31,813 bases of DNA from Xylaria sp. FL1777. Taxonomy: Eukaryota; Ascomycota; Sordariomycetes; Xylariales; Xylariaceae. The DNA lies in NCBI GenBank assembly GCA_022578965.1, contig MU400852.1, positions 1 through 31,813 of the forward strand, in the 5' to 3' direction. Positions 20,546 through 31,813 of this stretch are shown in pieces. The notes under the pieces are model-generated. The model saw nothing but the letters and a program-made list of their open reading frames with translations. It was not told where the DNA came from and searched no databases. Position 1 is the stretch's first letter. Each line of letters starts with the position of its first letter. The position numbers and the translations under genes were made by a program.

Positions 20546-23500
20546 AATTAATATATTTAACTAGTTAATTAAAAACTATAAGTATTGCAATATTATAAAA
20601 TTAATATAAACTTATTAAAAAAGCAAATGTTTAGTATTAATGTTATAACTTTTAAATATTTATAAAAAAGTAAATATAATTTTAAAAAATAAAAATAAAA
20701 AAAACAATCGTTTAATTTTTTATAATAAATAAAGTTAAATAATCTTTATTTAATAAAAAAAACTATTTATTAAAAATATAGCATAAATAATTACTACGTT
20801 TATAAATGTAGTTTTACTTATAAATTAAAAAAAGAAAACATTATATATTAAAACTTTAAATAATATTTAAAAAAGCTAGAATTTTTTGCAAGCTTTAAAT
20901 ATATAAAGGTTTTTTTTAAAGTTGTAAAAATTAATAAAAATAAAAAAAAAATTTTAAATGTTGCAATAAAATAAATATATAACTTTGTTTTAAGTAATAA
21001 TAAGCTGCTTAAGCAAAAAGCTTATTATTAATTATAGAAAAAAAACTTTGTTTTAAATAATAAAGATTTAAATGCTAAAATAAAAAGCAAACAAAAAAGT
21101 TAAAAAAAAAAAAAACTTTATTAGCTAAATAATAAGCAGTTAAACTAATTTTTAAATAAAAAATTTAATAATTAAACTAGTATACTTTATAAAATAAAAC
21201 TAGTAAAAGCTTGCAATATTAAAAAAAACAACTTAATAAATAGCAAGCTAAATAATAGCTTTATTATAATTAATTAAAATTTTATATAAAGTATTTTTTA
21301 TAACGTAAATAATACTAAAGTTTTATAAAGCTATATATTAAGCAAAAAAATTAGCATAAATGTATTTTAAGCTAATTGTTATAAGCTTTTATTTAAAAAA
21401 GCTGCTTTTTATTAAATAAAAAATAAAAAAAAACCTAAAAAAACAAAAAAAAAAGCCTTTTATAAATTAAATAATCAAAAAAATTTATATAAATAATAAT
21501 AAGTTTTTTATTTAGCTTAATATTAAAAATATATAAATAAACAATAATTTTTATAAGCAAAATATTTTATTAAAACTAAAGAGTTTTAATTGTTAAAAGC
21601 TTTAAAGAATTTAAAAAGTAAAACTTATAAAAAAAAACTTAAAATTTAAAAAAATATAAGCTAAAAAGTTTAAAAATTTTTTAAATAAAAAAACAGATGT
21701 TATTTTTAAGGACTTTATACTAAAAGTTTTAAAGTATTTTAGTGTTTTTATTTAAATAATTGCTTAAATAAAAACTAAATTATATTTTAAAGCAGCAAAA
21801 ATTTTTAAGCTAATGCTAAAAATAATACTATTACTTTTAAATAATTTTAGTAAAAGTTTAAGTTAGTAAATTAAATTAAATATGCTATAATTTATTTTAA
21901 AGAAAAAAAGCAACAAGTTAAAATATAAAGCTTAACTAAAAACTTTATTGCAAAAAATTTTAACTTAAATAAACATAAAAAATGCTTTTTTTTATAAAAG
22001 CATAAACTTTTTAGAAAACAATATAAAATTTTAATAACTAACAGTTAAAAAAGTATAAAAAAATTTTTAGCTAATATTATAATTAGCTAGTTAATTTAGC
22101 AAACATAAATTGTTTAATAATATTTATAAAACTAGCTTTTTATTAAATTATTTAGTAGTGCAAATAAATAAAAAAATAAAATATAATAGTTTTATTATAT
22201 ATATTTATATGCTTTAATTTAGTTTTATAGCTGCTTTTTTAAAAAAGCAATACTATAAAATAATAAAGGTTTTTTGTAATTAAAACTAATAAAATAATTA
22301 AGTAATGTTGTTTTTTGCTTATATTGCTTTAGATCTTTAAATGTTAAAAAACAAGCTAAAATTTAATAAAATGCTTTTTAAGATTTTAAACTAATATAAT
22401 ATTATATATTTATTATTTAAAAATAACTTAAAAAAGCAAAAGTTATTAATTGTTATACTTATGTTATTTTTAAAAAAAGTAATATTTTTAATAAAACTTT
22501 AGCTTAATGCTAATTTTATAATAGTAGTGCTAAAAAAAAAAAATAAGCTTAAAAAGCTAATATAACTAGCATTAATAGTTTAAAAAAGCGCTAACTAAAC
22601 TTTTAATCTTTTTAAAATAAAAATTTATAGAAAATATAACAATTATATTAGTAATAATAGCTTAAATTTATTTAAAAAAACATTAAAGTATAAATTTTAT
22701 AATAAAGAAAACTTAAGCTTAATAAATTATTTTAATTAAAAATACTTAAGCTTTTTAAATTTATGTTTTATGTTAGCTTTACTACTAAAACTGCAAAATA
22801 TTTTAGCTATATTTTTAAGCATTATAAAGCTAAAAAAATATATATAGCTTTGCTTAAAGCTTATTATAAAAATTAAAAACAAAATTTATAAAAAAAATAT
22901 TATTAAAATTATTAACTTTAAAACATAGTTTAATATTATTATAAACTTATTTATTAATAAAAATAATTTTATTACTAAAGATATAAATATAATTTAAAAA
23001 AGATTTAATTAAATTAGTGATTTTATTAAATGTGTAAAATATTTAAAAACTATTATTTAAATAAATAAAAAATTGCTGTTTTTTTTGCTATATATAATTA
23101 GTAAAAAATAAGCTACTTATTTTTTATTGCTAAAAATAAACTTTATTATAAAATTATAAATAAGTTTATATTTTTAAAGCTTTTATATAATAGCTAATAT
23201 AATATTTAAAACTAGCTAAATTATTATATTAATAATAAACTATATTAAAAAACTAAGTTTAAAAGCTTAAAAATATTAGCAATTAAAAAACTAATGTATA
23301 TTTATTAAACTATTAGCTTAATAAATAAGCTATATAAAGCACAAAAATACTAGATTTTAAATAAAAAATCTAATAATTAATAAAAAAAAGCAAAAGAAAA
23401 ATTAAAAAAACATAGTTTAAAAAAGTATGCAAATGTAAACTTTTAAGAAAATTAAAACTTATATAATAATATAACGTTAGTAGCTTTTTTAATTTTTTTT

Positions 23501-24001
23501 ATATAAAATATTAAACTTTTTAAGAATTTAAAAATATAAAACAATAAAAAAGTTTGTGCTATTTTTAATAATAATTAACTACTTAAAATACTTTTAGTTA
23601 TAATAAAAAAAGTGCTAAAATAAAAAAATATTAAAAGATTAATAATTATAAAAACTAAAAATCTTATATATAAATTAAAAAGCAAGTATAATTTAATTAT
23701 AATTTTAATTTAAGTATTATTAATTTTTTAAGCTTTAAAAACTAACAAATTAATAAAAAATAAAACAATAATTTTAAATATAATATATAAAACAAAAAAT
23801 AAAAAGATTTATTTTAAAAATAACGTGCTATTTAATAGCACTATTTTATTTAGATTTTATAAGTAAAAAAAGCAAGCTTTAAAAAAAGCAAGCTATTATT
23901 TAGAAAATTTTACATTATTTTAATAAAATAGCATTTATTAAAACATATATTTATGTTTTAATACTATTTTTAAAAGCATTTAACTAATTGCTAAATAACT
24001 A
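20546..24001 (+). other. Unresolved interior of the second retroelement
   Basis: A-rich on the plus strand and rich in short readable pieces, for example around 23010-23110, but no domain could be named. The protease would be expected near its 3' end; the Asp-Ser/Thr-Gly motif was looked for around 23000-23300 and not found convincingly. Confidence 0.4.
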
Positions 24002-26904
24002 GCTGTTTTTTTAGAAAAGCTTTATATAACTAACTTTACTTAGTAAAAAGTAGCATTACTAACCAAAATATAATATTGCAAAAAAATAGCACTTTTTTAA
24101 AACTTTTTTAAAATAAAAAGAATATATAATAAGATTTTTTCTTTTTATAAAATTAAAACAGTTTTTTATAAAGCATAGCAAATTTATAGCATTTTAATTT
24201 TTAAGTTTTTAAAAAATATTACTATAAAGGTTTTAAAAACTTAACTTAAATATAATATTTTTAAAAAAGTTTATAGTTTATATTATAATACTTAGTTTTT
24301 AATACAAAAAAAAAGTAAAAAAGTTTGATTAATTAATTTAGCTATAAAAATAAATGTAGTTATTATACGTAATGCTAATTTTTTTTAAAGCTATAATAAG
24401 TTCTTTAAAAAATTTGCAATATATAAAATAATTTTTATAGTTAATTTATTTTTAAAATATAATTAAATATTACTTTTTATTTTTAGTTAAGCAATAACTA
24501 CTTTTTTTATACTAATAAGCTTTTTTTAAATAACTATTTTTTTGCAAAAAGCAATAAATTTAATAGCTTAATTTTTAAAAGTATTATTAAAGGTTTTATA
24601 TAATATATTATTAATAAAATGCGAACTTTTTTTTAATAACGTAATAATTAAAAAACTTATTACTAAGTATAATAATTATAAAGTTGCTTTAAATATTAAG
24701 TAATTTATATTAAAACATTTTAAGAATTTTAATGCTATATTGTTTAATTTTAAGCTAGCTAAAATTATAGCTAGCATACTTAAAAGCAAATAAGCAAAAC
24801 AAATAACTAAAATAATTAACTATATATATAGCACTAATAATAAAAGCTTAATAAAAACAAAAGTAATAAAAATTCTTAAATAAAAAACTTATAAAAATAT
24901 TATAAAAATATAGTCTTTTTTAAAAATAACAGTATATTACTAAATATAAATATAAAAGTATATTATAATTGCAAAACTATTAATAGTTTTATTACAAAAA
25001 AATAAGCTGTTTTGCTTTAAAAAACTATAAAAAAAAGCTATAAAAAAGCTTTAAAAAGCTATTATAATAGCTTTTATTTTTATTACTTTTAATTATATAA
25101 AAAAACTTATTTAGCTAAAGGTTAATGCTTTTAAAACTAACTAAAACGCTATTTTATGCTAAAAAGTTAATAAAGCTATTAAGCTAGCAAAATATAAGTT
25201 TAAAACATAAAAAAGCTTTAAAAAAAATATAATACTATAAAGTTAAAAAAGCTTACTATTATTAAAACTTTTTAAAAGTTATATAATTATTTTTATAAAA
25301 TTACGTTTTATTTAAAAACTAATATAAAAGTTTTTATAGCTTAACTAAATAATAGATTTTTAGTATTATTAAATGCTTAATTAACAAAATAAATAGCTTA
25401 TATAAAGACTTTTAATTTTATATTTTATTATATGCTAAAAAAAAAACATATAGCTATTAATAAGCTTTTTAAAAAACTTTCTAAGCTATTAAATAAATTA
25501 AATAATTATTAAGAAAAAAATATAAAAGATTTTATTAATTTTTAACTATATATAATAGCTATTATTATTACGTATAAAAAATTAAGCAATTAACTAGTTA
25601 AAAGCTTAGTATACTAAAAAATAGAACTTTTGTTATACCTAAAAAAAAATTAAAGCAAAGAAAGCAAGCAGATTATTAAATATTTTGTTTTTAAGCAAGT
25701 TTTAAAAGAACTTATAATAGAAAAAAGGCAGAAATACTTTAAAAAGAAAGCTTTTAAATTTTTTATTAACAAGTTTACTTTTTAAAAAAAAGCAAAGTTT
25801 AAAAAAATGCTAAAAAAAGTTATTAATAACAAAAAAACCTAAAAAGCTTTTATTAAAAAAAACTATAAAAAGATAATATATAAAGGCTAAATATTTATAA
25901 CTTAACGAATAACTTAAAGATATTACTAAAAAAGCTTTTATTAAAACGTTTATATTGCAATTATTAGTTATTTTAATTGCTAAAAATCTGCTAATAGCAA
26001 AAGAACTAAAAAATACTATTTTAATTACTTTTTAGATTTTTTAGTTTTTTAAGTTATAAATATATAAATTATGCTATTAAACAATAAATTTAAAGCTATT
26101 ATAAAAGCAAAATATAAAATAATAATTTACTTAAAAGCTAAACTTTTAAAGCACATAGATTTTCTAAGAATACTTAAATTTATTAAAAAGAAAATCGTGT
26201 TTTAGCATAAAGTTCTTATTAAAATTAAGTATAATAATAGCTTTAAATTTAAAAAAGAAATAAAAAATGTAGTAAATACTTTAAGCTATAAAATAAACTA
26301 TAGTTTAGCTTATTATTTTTAAGCATAAAGCTTTATTAAAAAAAGCTATAAGTTAATAAAAAAAAGCTTTATATAAATAATAAATAAAACTAAAAAAAAT
26401 TAGCTAAAATATTTAAACTTAGTAATATAAGCAAATTATATTTTTATGTGCTATTATAATTATAGCTTATATAAGCTAATATATAAAAAAATGCTAATTT
26501 TATTAGTAAAAAATGTAATACTAATATAAAAAGTAATTAAGTAGTAAAATGTTGTTTTTTATAAAAATTTTATTAAAGCTAAAATTAAGCAGCTAAAGCA
26601 CTATAACTAAAATGTTATAAAAGTTAAAGCAATTATAACTAAGAAAAAAAAATTAACTATAAAAGCTAAATCTTGGAAAAATGCCTATAAAATTAAATAA
26701 CTACTTAAAAAGAGCTTTTTTGTTTTTTTTTATAATACTATGCTTTTAATAAATAAGTTTAATAATAAAAAGCTATTATATAAATAGATTAGCTTTTATA
26801 AAGTTAAAAAAAATATTAATTATAAGCAATACTAATTAGTAAAACTAACTAGTAAAAAATTAAAAAAGTTATTTTTTTCCGAAAAATTAAAGCAGTTTAT
26901 ATAA
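24002..26904 (+). pseudogene. pol: Ty3/Gypsy pol remnant, second family: RT, RNase H, integrase
   Basis: Plus-strand frame from 24002. RT: KIKTVFYKA (family TVPHKAW) near 24152; VYSLYYNT-x-FL at 24269-24301 (family YSPYRNPWFL); INLAIKINVVIIRNANF; IFIVNLFLKYN (family IxxIDLFSGYDQ); LQKAINLIA (family LPQGATNSVA). The catalytic FFDDV is FFNNV at 24629-24643. RNase H: VNAFKTN at 25121-25141 (family DAS). A one-base loss in the A-run at 25313-25318 shifts the frame, which then continues as KTNIKVFIA-x-LN and FNFIFYYMLKKKHIAINKL. Integrase: FKKKAFKFF at 25738; first catalytic Asp now Asn (26059-26061); second now Asn in KYNNSFKF (26233-26235); Glu now Lys (26338-26340). The C-terminal domain at 26761-26904 reads LLYK-x-ISFYKVK and LVKLTSKKLKKLFFSEKLKQ and ends at a TAA. 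No chromodomain follows. It resembles a widespread filamentous-fungal Ty3 lineage. Confidence 0.87.
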
Positions 26905-27240
26905 AATAACTAAAAGTACTAAAAACTAAAAAATCTTAACTTTAATATATAAACTACTAATATTATAGCTATTTATTAAAAACTAAACTAAAACAATAAA
27001 GCCTTTAATAATTAAAGCTATAATAGTTAAGCTGCAAAAAATAAAAAAAATATAATAAGTTATAAAGGCTTTTTAAGTTTATAAAAGCTATAGTATAACT
27101 TTTAGTGCTTTAAACATTTTAAGTGCTAAAAAATATAATAACTTATTTTATTTTTTTAGCTATTATATTATAAAGCACCTTAAAAAGTAATAATTAATAA
27201 AAGCTAAAGCAATAGGTTTTTCTTTTTTTATTTTTTGTTT
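26905..27240. other. AT-rich DNA downstream of second pol
   Basis: No gene is seen. It should hold the polypurine tract and start of the 3' LTR of the second element if that element is complete, but no tract or LTR repeat could be fixed by eye. Confidence 0.4.
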
Positions 27241-28920
27241 TTTTATTAATTATCACTTGTAGCACACTAAAAAAGCAAATAAATTTTTAACTAAGCTACT
27301 AGTTATTATACAACCCGAAAAAAGCATATAAAATAGCTAAATAAGTTCTAAATACAAAAAGGCTTAGCTATTATAACATAGCTAAAGAACTAATTAGGTT
27401 ATAAGCAGCTGCAAAAACACAAAAACAAAGGCTTTTAAATATAAAGCAAAAACAGCTAAGCATTAATACTAGCTTTTCTTTAAGCTAAAAAAGGTCTATT
27501 ATAACTACAAAGCAAAAGCTAAAGCATTTATTATAAAGCTATTTACTACTTATAGTTTTAAAAAAGCTGCTTATTATAGGTTTACATTTATAAACTTTAA
27601 AGTAAAGCATAATATAATAAAGTACTAAAAATAGCAATATAAAATTACAAATATAAAACTATAAAAGTTAAAAAGCATATATTATAAAAAAGCAAAGCAA
27701 TTAAGCAATTTTATTAAGCATTAAATACTAAAATTCTATTAAAACTTTTAGTTACTAAATATATAACAATGTTAACTTTTAAAAGTTATATAAACACTTT
27801 TTAACTAGCTTATTTATATAAAACCTCTAGCTTTTTTATTTGCTGCAGCTTTTTTTGCTTTTTTAATTATAACTTAAAGTTGCGTACTAGCTATAAATAT
27901 AGCTTAAATATTTCTATTAGTATAAAAATAGCGCGTAGCTATATAAGCTTTAATAAACAATCGAAGTTCTTTATTAATTCCTTTAAGCTAAAAAATTATT
28001 AGTAGTACTTAAAATTAAAAAAACTCCAATAGTTAAAATAAGCATAAAGTAAAGCTTAAAAACATGCAAACACTAATATAGTTAAAAGTATTTATAGAAC
28101 TATAACTACTACTTTTAGTGCTTATTTTGCTTTTTTTACATTGTAAGCATTTAGCAAATTTACTAATAATATTGCAAGCATAAAAATTATTAATGTTTTT
28201 ATATAGTTAATATAAAAAAAATAGCAATAAGAGGTATATAATATATCACTATAACATAAGTAATATAATAGCAGCATAGTTTAAGCATTTTAGCATGCTT
28301 AATAAATATAAATTCTAAAGCTATTAGTAATATTTTAGCGCAAAATACTAAAGCATTTACCTTTATTTTAAAAATTAGCATTATAGCAAAAAAGCATAAC
28401 AACAAGCAGTTATAAAAGCTTAAACTATATAATAACAAGCTATTAGCTACTTTATTTAGTACTATAAATTAAATAACTAATAAAAACTACAATAAAATAA
28501 CTTATAACCTTAAATATATAAGCTTAATACTAGTTAGTATATATACTTAAGCTAAGCTAGTTATAAATATATACTGCAAAAAGCATAACAGCTATAGCAA
28601 AATAGATTTTTATATAACTGCAATATATTAGCAACTAATTATATTATAAATTAAGCACTTTAATATACTAAAGCAAGCATAAGTTAAACATATAGTAATA
28701 ATAATAATAAAAGTAATAAAATTAGTAGTTAAAAAAAGAAAAAATTAGCATAAATAACTAAGTAAAGTAATTTATTACTTATTGCTACTTTATATTGCTT
28801 AATGCATAAGCTACTTATAAGCTATGCTTATTTAGTAAGCTTACTGCAAAAAATACAAAAGCAGCTTAAAAAATAAATATGCAAAAAACAAACTAAAAAA
28901 TAATAAGCAATTAACTTTGC

Positions 28921-28948
28921 TTATAACTTAGTTATAACTTAGTTATAA
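28921..28948. repeat. 11-bp tandem repeat TTATAACTTAG, 2.5 units
   Basis: Units at 28921-28931 and 28932-28942, with a partial third to 28948. A short local duplication. Confidence 0.8.
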
Positions 28949-28977
28949 AAAAACTAATATAGCAAAAAGCTAGTAGT

Positions 28978-29141
28978 AATATTAAAGCAAGCAAACTATA
29001 ATGCATTAGCAATACAATAAAAAAAGGTTTAAAAAAAAACTAAAAAAAAAAACAGTATATTTAGCTAAATAAATACTAAAACTAAAAAAACTGCTGCAAG
29101 TAATATAAAGCAAGTAGCAATATTAAAGCAAGCAAACTATA
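28978..29141. repeat. Direct repeat of 23 bp, spacing 141 bp
   Basis: The 23 bases at 28978-29000 recur exactly at 29119-29141. The match extends a few bases upstream with one C/T difference. The repeat contains GCAAGCAAACTATA, with CpA intact in both copies. Confidence 0.75.
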
Positions 29142-29420
29142 AAGCAAAAAAAATACAAAAAAAAAAAAACTACGAAGTAATTATATAAAGGTATATATAC
29201 TTAATTAATAGCATAATGCAAGTAAGCAAACAACTTAAAAGCAAAGAAATAAAAAGCAAAGCACTTAATAAAATCGTAGTAAAACTAGTATAACTTAAAA
29301 GTAAATATAAAATGTTTTTGCTTAGCTACTAGAAAAAAAGTAAGCTGCTTATAGCTTGCTTTTAACTTACAAGCACGGTTTTTACTTATATATATAAAAA
29401 ATAAAAACTAGCATAGCTAA

Positions 29421-31813
29421 TAAGCTGTTAACTTAAGTAATATAATATATACTAATTGTTTTGTTTTTTATTTTTGCTAATTATATAAGTTTATATAACT
29501 AAGTTATAATATATAAAACTATTTTTTTTTGCTTAAAACTAAGCGTATTTTTTATAGCTTTTTTTTTATTAGTTTTATATTTGTTAGTTTTATAATAGCT
29601 AGTTTATTAGCACCTTTTTTACTATTACGCTAAAAATATAGGTTTTTATTTTATTTTGATGTTTTTTAAATAACTTAATAGCTTAATTTTAGTATAAATT
29701 ATTATTGCTTTTTTTTAAAAATGCGTAAAAACAAAAAAAACAGAAGTAAGAACTGCTTATTAGTTTTAACTACCTAAGTTTATTTTATTACACTAATACT
29801 TACGCATAAGTTTTTTTACTTTTAATTGTTTTATTATTTTTATTTAAAACTAAATAGCTTTTTTTACTTTTAGTTTAAACTATTTAATACTTAATAAAGA
29901 CTTTAAAACTGCTAAAAAGCAAAAAACATTATTACTACACTTTAAGAAGTTATTAGTTTATATTTTACGCGTTTAAACTACTAGTAATAATTTAAAGCTA
30001 CTATTAAGCAATAATAAACATTTAATAAAACAATAAACGCTTAAGCAAAATTTAAAGCAAGCTTAGCAGAAATAGAATTTTATTATAAAAGATTAAGTAG
30101 GATTATTTAATTATATAAAGCTAAAGAAATAGAAACTAAAAAAAAAACGGAAAAAGATTTAACAATTTAGTATTAATAATTTTTATTTTGTATATTTTTA
30201 ATTTTTTTGTTACGGAAGTTTTATATATTTACTTTTATAAATGTTATAATTTAACTTTTTATATAATAACTATTTTTTTTTTTATTTATTATGTTTAAAA
30301 AGAAATTTATAAGCTATATAATAAAAAAAGATAATTGTAAATTATATTAAAGAGAATATTGCTATATAAGCAAATTGTTTAATTTTTTTATTTTATTTTA
30401 CTTTATATAACTTATTTAATTTATTTTTTTAGCTATTTCTTTAAATACTTAAGCGTTATATTAATTTCTTAAGTAATATTAAATTATTGCTTATTAATAT
30501 TATATTTAATAAGCTAAGCAATAAAATTAGTTTAAAAAAAACGCTTTAATTTGCGTTTTAATTTAGTTTTTTTTTTAGTTAAGCAAACAAAGGTATTTTT
30601 AGTTAAAACTATTTGTTTTTTAGAGTTTTTAAACATAAGATTTTCTTTAATTGCTATAGTTATTATACTAGCCTTAAGATATTTAGCTATATTATTTTTA
30701 AACTTATAAAATAAATAGTTTTATAACTAAATAATAAACGTATAATTAATATATGCATTAAACTTTTATTTTAAAATAGTATAACAAAAGAAAAAAAAAT
30801 AAAGCTTTATGTATTTTTTGCTTTTAGCTATTATTAGCAACTATTTATAATGTTTATAAAGTATAATATTTTATATTTTAAATAGCTATATAAATATAGC
30901 TATAAATTAATAAAAGTTATAAAAGATCTAATATATATATTTGCTTTAAAAACTGCTTTTAGTTGCTTTTATATATAATAAGCAAAATTTTAAATGCTTT
31001 TGCTTTTTTATTTAGCTAAAGCTAGCTTAAATATATTAATTTATATAATATATATAAAAAAAATTATAACTAACTTTTTATTAAATATACTTGCTGCTAG
31101 TATTACTACTAAGAATTTTAATTTATAAATAGCTTAATGCTTAATTATATAAAACAAAAAAAGTTAGCTAAATAAAAAAAATAAAATCTAAAAAAAAAAA
31201 AGGCATATATATTTTATTATTTATTAGTAAACTTAACTTTTTAAATATTATAAATATAACTATTTATTAGCTAAACAATATTAATTTTTTAAATATTAAT
31301 TAATTGCTATAATACTTTTTAATTATTAAAGACTTTATTAATAATAAAAGAATTGTTTTTTAAATGTTTAGTTAAGCAAGCATTAATTATGCTACTTAAA
31401 AACAAAAACTTTATAATAAAAGCATAAACTAAGTAGTTTAAAAACTTAAGCACTAAAAAAAAAGATTATAAAAAAGATTTAAGCTTTAAAACTATTTAAA
31501 AATAAACAAATTAAAAAAAAAAACAAGCTTTTTTTTTATATTTATTAAAGCTTAAGTTATTTATTTTGCTATTAGTAGTAATAAATATTTAAAGAAAATA
31601 AGTTATAAATATATTAAAAAAAAGCTAAAAAGTAATTATTTAATTAATTAAAACTACTTTATTTGCTTATTTTTTAATTAATATTAATATAAATATATAA
31701 AAAATAATTGTTATAAAAGCATTTAATAATTAATAATTTATTTTAGCAATAAAATAATTAATTAATAAATTAAAAATAATATAGTAAGTTTATAAAAAAA
31801 AAGTACGCTAGTT
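29421..31813. other. Degenerate AT-rich DNA, nothing recognisable
   Basis: I see no readable frame, RNA gene or structured repeat. A CGGAAGTTTTAT string near 30214 matches 12 bases of the chromovirus LTR complement, but the flanks do not match. Part of 29940-30120 again keeps CpA (AAGCAAAA, AAACAA). Confidence 0.5.

Larger units (their letters stand above)
20126..26904 (+). mobile_element. Second Ty3/Gypsy retroelement (RIP-degraded, LTRs not found)
   Basis: The plus strand is A-rich across this span and carries a gag-like readable stretch (20126-20545) and a clear pol (24002-26904), in the order expected for a Ty3/Gypsy element on the plus strand. Its pol differs from that of the chromovirus at 4336-12035: it has an FFDDV-type rather than YLDD-type RT motif, a VDA-type RNase H start, a different integrase, and a GPYRV-like C-terminal domain instead of a chromodomain. 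It is therefore a distinct family. The true ends are unknown; the given limits are only those of recognised coding. Confidence 0.65.
27241..29420. other. CpA-retaining AT-rich patch with short repeats
   Basis: Cytosines here are often followed by A (GCAAGCAA, ACAAAC and similar). In three hand-read lines (28861, 28981, 29221), 14 of 23 C are in CpA, against 2 of 31 in eight lines from the two retroelements. Strings such as CTTGTAGCACAC and CAACCCGAAA near 27260-27320 also look less mutated. No coding frame is convincing; a 79-codon minus-strand frame (28199-28438) is simply hydrophobic and AT-driven. It could be single-copy DNA less exposed to RIP, or an LTR/leader of a retroelement. Confidence 0.5.

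Noticed and set aside
28199..28438. 79-codon minus-strand hydrophobic frame
   Set aside because: Composition-driven Ile/Leu/Phe frame without motif or context; not supported as a gene.
30205..30235. Possible solo LTR of the chromovirus, from a 12-base match CGGAAGTTTTAT
   Set aside because: Sequence on both sides does not follow the LTR; a short match is expected by chance at this composition.
1..31813. Mitochondrial or AT-rich protist origin instead of RIP-mutated fungal DNA
   Set aside because: Such genomes keep long open frames. Here retroelement pol frames carry directional stops and the LTRs differ only by transitions, which RIP explains.
1..31813. tRNA, rRNA or CRISPR arrays
   Set aside because: No cloverleaf with conserved T-loop, no rRNA-like conserved stretch and no regularly spaced repeat-spacer pattern was seen; the only tandem arrays are the LTR minisatellite and short simple repeats.

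Overview
The window is about 85% A+T, has no intact gene, and carries stop codons in every frame almost throughout. The pattern fits a filamentous ascomycete (Pezizomycotina) heterochromatic block made of transposons destroyed by repeat-induced point mutation (RIP: C-to-T and G-to-A changes in duplicated DNA). Evidence for this: two Ty3/Gypsy polyproteins can still be read in frame, with stops and Asp-to-Asn/Glu-to-Lys changes where G:C pairs became A:T. The two LTRs of one element differ only by transitions. In hand-read lines within the elements, CpA is almost absent. The species cannot be named from this sequence.

Layout. 1-4330: degenerate AT-rich DNA with nothing identifiable. 4336-12035: a complete but dead Ty3/Gypsy chromovirus on the minus strand, with 494-bp LTRs, a GCTTA target duplication, a polypurine tract, and RT, RNase H, integrase and a C-terminal chromodomain in one unbroken frame. 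12041-14100: plus-strand coding remnants, the first resembling a large fungal DDE-type transposase. 14101-16661: nothing recognisable. 16670-17105: a sharply different, non-mutated 436-bp fold-back MITE-like element of about 45-48% G+C, flanked by an 8-bp direct repeat. 17114-20125: degenerate. 20126-26904: a second, different Ty3/Gypsy family on the plus strand, with a gag-like stretch followed by RT, RNase H and integrase. 27241-29420: a patch with a different residual base context (CpA retained) and short repeats. The rest to 31813 is degenerate.

No gene here is likely to make a functional protein. The history I infer is: older DNA transposon(s); insertion of two Ty3/Gypsy families in opposite orientations; heavy RIP; then late arrival, or escape from RIP, of the small fold-back element. 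The most noteworthy object is that element. No new multi-gene system was found. All protein recognition was done by eye from translated frames, with no database search.
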